Source: Pseudomonas tumuqii
Lineage (GTDB): Bacteria > Pseudomonadota > Gammaproteobacteria > Pseudomonadales > Pseudomonadaceae
Assembly: GCF_013184545.1 (NCBI RefSeq)
Contig: NZ_JAAOJA010000016.1
Span: 1 to 64,000, forward strand
Length of the DNA: 64,000 bases
Direction of reading: 5' to 3'
The translations under genes were made by a program, and so were the position numbers. The notes under the pieces were generated by a model. The model was not told the origin of the DNA. It saw only the letters and a program-made list of their open reading frames with translations, and did not search any database. Below are positions 60,840 to 64,000 of this stretch, piece after piece (within the stretch, counting starts at the first letter, position 1; every line of letters starts with the position of its first letter).

Positions 60840-62081
60840 ATGTACGACTTCATCATCATCGGCGGCGGCATCATCGGCATGTCCACCGCCATGCAGCTGA
60901 TCCAGGCCTATCCCGACAGCCGCATGCTGCTGCTGGAGAAGGAAACGGCGCCGGCCATGCACCAGACCGGCCACAACAGCGGCGTAATCCACGCCGGCGT
61001 GTATTACACGCCGGGCAGCCTGAAATCCAGGTTCTGCCTGGAGGGCAACCGCGCAACCAAGGCCTTCTGCGATCAGCAGGGGATTCGCTACGACGCCTGC
61101 GGCAAGCTGCTGGTGGCGACCAACGAACTGGAAATGCAGCGCATGCAGGCGCTGTGGCAACGCACCGCGGCCAATGGCCTGGAGCGGCACTGGCTGAGTG
61201 CCGGCGAATTGCGCGAACGCGAGCCGAACATCAGCGGCATCGGCGGCATATTCGTGCCCTCCAGCGGCATCGTCGACTACGCCGAAGTCACCGCCGCCAT
61301 GGCCCGCGAGTTCCAGCAGCGCGGCGGTGAAATCCGCTATGCCAGCGAGGTCGTCGGCCTGCAGGAGCGCCCCACGGAAATGCTGGTGCAGACCGCGGCG
61401 GGCGATTTCAGCTGCCGGTTGATGATCACCTGCTCGGGGCTGATGGCCGACCGCATGGTGCGCCTGCTCGGGCTCGACCCGGGTTTCAGCATCTGCCCCT
61501 TCCGCGGCGAATACTATCGCCTGCCGGAACAGCACAACCGCATCGTCAACCACCTGATCTACCCGATCCCGGACCCGTCCATGCCGTTCCTCGGCGTGCA
61601 CCTGACCCGCATGATCGACGGCAGCGTCACCGTTGGCCCGAACGCGGTGCTGGCACTCAAGCGCGAGGGCTATCGCAAGCGCGATTTCTCCCTGGCCGAC
61701 ACCCTGGCCATGCTCGGCGACCCGGGCATCCGCAAGGTGCTGCGCGACAACCTGCGTCCCGGCCTGAGCGAGATGAAGAACTCGCTGTTCAAGCGCGGCT
61801 ATCTGCAGCAAGTGCGCAAGTACTGCCCCAGCCTCACCGTCAAGGACCTGCAGCCCTACCCGGCCGGGGTGCGCGCCCAGGCGGTGTCCAGGGACGGCAA
61901 GCTGATCGAGGACTTCCTGTTCCGCAACACCCGGCGCAGCGTCAACGTCTGCAACGCCCCGTCGCCGGCGGCGACCTCGGCGTTGCCGATCGGCGCCTAC
62001 ATCATCGAACAGGTCGACGCGCAACTGCTGGCCCTGCCGGGCTTCAACAAAACCCGGCAAGAGGCAGCGGCACACGCCTAG
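60840..62081 (+). CDS. lhgO: L-2-hydroxyglutarate oxidase
   Basis: DAO-family flavoprotein of 413 residues with N-terminal FAD motif IIIGGGIIGMSTAMQL (about 5-20) and HNSGVIHAGVYY (about 45-56), typical of LhgO. Oxidises L-2-hydroxyglutarate back to 2-oxoglutarate with electrons to quinone, completing glutarate oxidation. It is 92 bases after glaH. Confidence 0.95.
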   Translation: MYDFIIIGGGIIGMSTAMQLIQAYPDSRMLLLEKETAPAMHQTGHNSGVIHAGVYYTPGSLKSRFCLEGNRATKAFCDQQGIRYDACGKLLVATNELEMQRMQALWQRTAANGLERHWLSAGELREREPNISGIGGIFVPSSGIVDYAEVTAAMAREFQQRGGEIRYASEVVGLQERPTEMLVQTAAGDFSCRLMITCSGLMADRMVRLLGLDPGFSICPFRGEYYRLPEQHNRIVNHLIYPIPDPSMPFLGVHLTRMIDGSVTVGPNAVLALKREGYRKRDFSLADTLAMLGDPGIRKVLRDNLRPGLSEMKNSLFKRGYLQQVRKYCPSLTVKDLQPYPAGVRAQAVSRDGKLIEDFLFRNTRRSVNVCNAPSPAATSALPIGAYIIEQVDAQLLALPGFNKTRQEAAAHA

Positions 62082-62110
62082 AACGGCAGTACGCCAGGAG
62101 CGAAAAAGCA

Positions 62111-62221
62111 ATGCACCCAGCGACAATCCAGGCGCCCCTGCCGCCACGTAGCCTGTGGCTCATGCGCCTGTCCGCGGGCACTCACCCCAATCCATTTGAT
62201 CGCCAGGCCAGCCGCGCCTGA
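62111..62221 (+). CDS. Possible 36-residue frame between lhgO and the aminotransferase
   Basis: Starts MHPATIQAPL, with AGGAG 10 bases before the ATG, and ends 22 bases before the next gene. Pro/Leu/Arg-rich, no motif or TM helix. It may be a chance frame. Confidence 0.2.
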   Translation: MHPATIQAPLPPRSLWLMRLSAGTHPNPFDRQASRA

Positions 62222-62243
62222 CCACTCACCTCGAGAGCGTGCC

Positions 62244-63611
62244 ATGAACCAGCCAGTTTCCTCGTTGCCGGAAAAAGACATCCAGTACCAACTGCACCCC
62301 TACACCAATGCCCGCCTGCACCAGGAAGTCGGCCCGCTTATCATCGAGCGCGGCGAAGGCATCTATGTGTATGACGACCAGGGCAAGGGCTACATCGAGG
62401 CCATGTCCGGCCTGTGGAGCGCGGCGCTGGGCTTCAGCAACCAGCGCCTGATCGCCGCCGCCGAGCAGCAACTGCGCACCCTGCCGTTCTATCACCTGTT
62501 CAGCCACAAGTCGCACCGTCCGAGCATCGAGCTGGCCGAGAAACTGATCGAGATGGCGCCGGTGCCGATGAGCAAGGTGTTCTTCACCAACTCCGGCTCC
62601 GAAGCCAACGACACCGTGGTCAAGATGGTCTGGTACCTGAACAACGCCCTCGGCAAACCGGCCAAGAAGAAGTTCATCAGCCGGGTCAACGGCTACCACG
62701 GCATCACCGTGGCCAGCGCCAGCCTGACCGGCCTGCCCGGCAACCAGCGCGGCTTCGACCTGCCGCTGCCGGGCTTCCTGCATGTCGGCTGCCCGCACCA
62801 TTACCGCTGTGCCCAGCCAGGCGAGAGCGAGGAGCAGTTCGCCGACCGCCTGGCCGCCGAACTGGAGCAGAAGATCCTCGCCGAAGGCCCGGAGACCATC
62901 GCCGCCTTCATTGGTGAACCGTTGATGGGCGCCGGCGGCGTGATAGTGCCGCCGCGCACCTACTGGGAGAAGATCCAGCGGGTCTGCCGCCGCCACGACA
63001 TCCTGGTGGTCGCCGACGAAGTCATCTGCGGCTTCGGCAGGACCGGGCAGATGTTCGGCAGCCAGACCTTCGGCATCCAGCCGGACATCATGGTGCTGTC
63101 CAAGCAGCTGTCGTCGTCCTACCAGCCGATCGCCGCGATCCTGATCAACGACCGGGTGTTCCAGGGCATCGCCGACCAGAGCCAGAGCCTCGGCACCCTC
63201 GGCCACGGCTTCACCGGCAGCGGCCATCCGGTGGCCACCGCCGTGGCCCTGGAAAACCTCAAGATCATCGAGGAGGAGCGCCTGGTCGAGCACGCCGCGC
63301 AGATGGGCCAGTTGCTGCACGCCGGCCTGCAGCAGTTTGCCGACCACCCGCTGGTCGGCGAGGTTCGCGGCTGCGGCCTGATCGCCGCGGTCGAACTGGT
63401 AGGCGATCGCGCCACCAAGGCGCCGCACCAGAGCCTCGGCACCCTCGGTCGGCACATGGCCGCCCGGGCCCAGGAGCACGGCATGATCACCCGCGCCATG
63501 GGCGATGCCGTGGCCTTCTGCCCGCCGCTGATCGTCAGCGAAGCGGAGATCGGCCTGATCCTGCAGCGCTTCGCCAGGTCCCTCGACGACACCAGCAGAT
63601 GGGTTGGCTGA
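62244..63611 (+). CDS. Class III PLP aminotransferase (omega-amino acid type)
   Basis: Fold-type I aminotransferase of 455 residues. PLP Lys287 in VLSKQLSSSY and the pyridine-nitrogen Asp258 in VADEVICGFG are seen; NSGSEANDT (about 116-124) binds phosphate. The sequence resembles SpuC- and pyruvate-dependent omega-aminotransferases more than classical GabT. In this operon its likely substrates are 5-aminovalerate or GABA (DavT/GabT role). Next comes the GabD-type dehydrogenase that would oxidise the product. Confidence 0.88.
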   Translation: MNQPVSSLPEKDIQYQLHPYTNARLHQEVGPLIIERGEGIYVYDDQGKGYIEAMSGLWSAALGFSNQRLIAAAEQQLRTLPFYHLFSHKSHRPSIELAEKLIEMAPVPMSKVFFTNSGSEANDTVVKMVWYLNNALGKPAKKKFISRVNGYHGITVASASLTGLPGNQRGFDLPLPGFLHVGCPHHYRCAQPGESEEQFADRLAAELEQKILAEGPETIAAFIGEPLMGAGGVIVPPRTYWEKIQRVCRRHDILVVADEVICGFGRTGQMFGSQTFGIQPDIMVLSKQLSSSYQPIAAILINDRVFQGIADQSQSLGTLGHGFTGSGHPVATAVALENLKIIEEERLVEHAAQMGQLLHAGLQQFADHPLVGEVRGCGLIAAVELVGDRATKAPHQSLGTLGRHMAARAQEHGMITRAMGDAVAFCPPLIVSEAEIGLILQRFARSLDDTSRWVG

Positions 63612-63687
63612 ACCCGGGCAGGCCGATGGCCTGCCTATCGAAGCGACTACAACAATAGACCGCAGCCACCGACTACCGGAGCCCGCC

Positions 63688-64000
63688 ATGCAACTCAAAA
63701 ACGCCCACCTGTTCCGCCAGCAAGCCTATATTGACGGCGTTTGGCTCGACGCGGACAGCGGCCAGACCATCGCCGTGAATAACCCGGCCAGCGGCGAGAT
63801 CATCGGTTCGGTACCGAAGATGGGCCGCGCGGAAACCCGCCGCGCCATCGAGGCCGCCGAGCGCGCCCTGCCGGCCTGGAGCGCGCTGACCGCCAAGGAA
63901 CGGGCGAGCAAGCTGCGCCGCTGGTTCGAGCTGATGATGGAAAACCAGGACGACCTCGGCCGCCTGATGACCATCGAACAGGGCAAGCCGCTGAGTGAAG
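63688..64000 (+). CDS. gabD: Succinate/glutarate-semialdehyde dehydrogenase, 5' part
   Basis: First 104 codons of an aldehyde dehydrogenase, cut by the window end. The N-terminus (MQLKNAHLFRQQAYIDG, then IAVNNPASGEIIGSVP and TIEQGKPLSE) follows GabD/DavD, which oxidise succinate or glutarate semialdehyde with NAD(P)+. CGGAG lies before the ATG. The catalytic Cys and Glu lie beyond the edge. Confidence 0.88.
   Translation, partial: MQLKNAHLFRQQAYIDGVWLDADSGQTIAVNNPASGEIIGSVPKMGRAETRRAIEAAERALPAWSALTAKERASKLRRWFELMMENQDDLGRLMTIEQGKPLSE

Overview
The window looks like a chromosome segment of a Pseudomonas, probably from the mendocina/oleovorans/putida side of the genus. The base composition is high in G+C, the TtgR/TtgABC efflux system closely follows the P. 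putida pattern, REP-like palindromes of Pseudomonas type occur, and the XylS-type and Crc-type regulatory motifs are typical of the genus. No rRNA, tRNA, CRISPR array or intact mobile element was found.

Region 1 (about 0.2-21.2 kb, all on the minus strand) is an aromatic catabolic locus. A Rieske oxygenase almost identical in layout to 2-oxo-1,2-dihydroquinoline 8-monooxygenase (OxoO) is followed by an alpha/beta hydrolase and an amidase. A separate block holds mhpB-C-D-F-E, which converts 2,3-dihydroxyphenylpropionate to succinate, pyruvate and acetyl-CoA. Between them lie an XylS-type AraC regulator, a cupin, a zinc-deficient MDR reductase, and an envelope module (DUF1329, DUF1302, MMPL/RND, YCF48-like), plus a chemoreceptor. 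Together these fit the 8-hydroxycoumarin route for quinoline/2-quinolone degradation. Three XylS-type boxes (TGCR-N6-GGATA) lie in front of the oxygenase, envelope and mhp transcription units, so one regulator may control all three.

Region 2 (21.2-28.3 kb) begins with a scarred junction (a possible IS start and an att-like sequence). It continues with ttgR, the TtgR operator and the ttgABC solvent/antibiotic efflux operon.

Region 3 (28.3-58.9 kb) is a complete methylated-amine locus. It contains a NarXL-like two-component operon with a PAS protein, trimethylamine monooxygenase (tmm), TMAO demethylase (tdm), a mini chemoreceptor-like protein, an Amt transporter, the dimethylamine monooxygenase operon dmmCBAD, and the gmaS-mgsABC-folD operon. 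An XRE-cupin regulator, an IclR regulator with a flavin oxidoreductase, and the purU-mgdABCD operon with a second IclR regulator complete it. TMA is oxidised to TMAO, then dimethylamine, then monomethylamine; the methyl group passes through gamma-glutamylmethylamide and N-methylglutamate. The released one-carbon units enter tetrahydrofolate and leave through FolD and PurU as formate. A composite operator, TTCC-N5-GGAA-N7-TTCC, recurs upstream of tmm, dmm, gmaS and purU/mgd and looks like the signature of a dedicated, apparently undescribed regulon.

Region 4 (58.9-64.0 kb) is a glutarate/5-aminovalerate locus: a GntR repressor (GlaR/CsiR), glutarate 2-hydroxylase (GlaH/CsiD), L-2-hydroxyglutarate oxidase, a class III aminotransferase and the start of a GabD-type semialdehyde dehydrogenase cut by the window edge.
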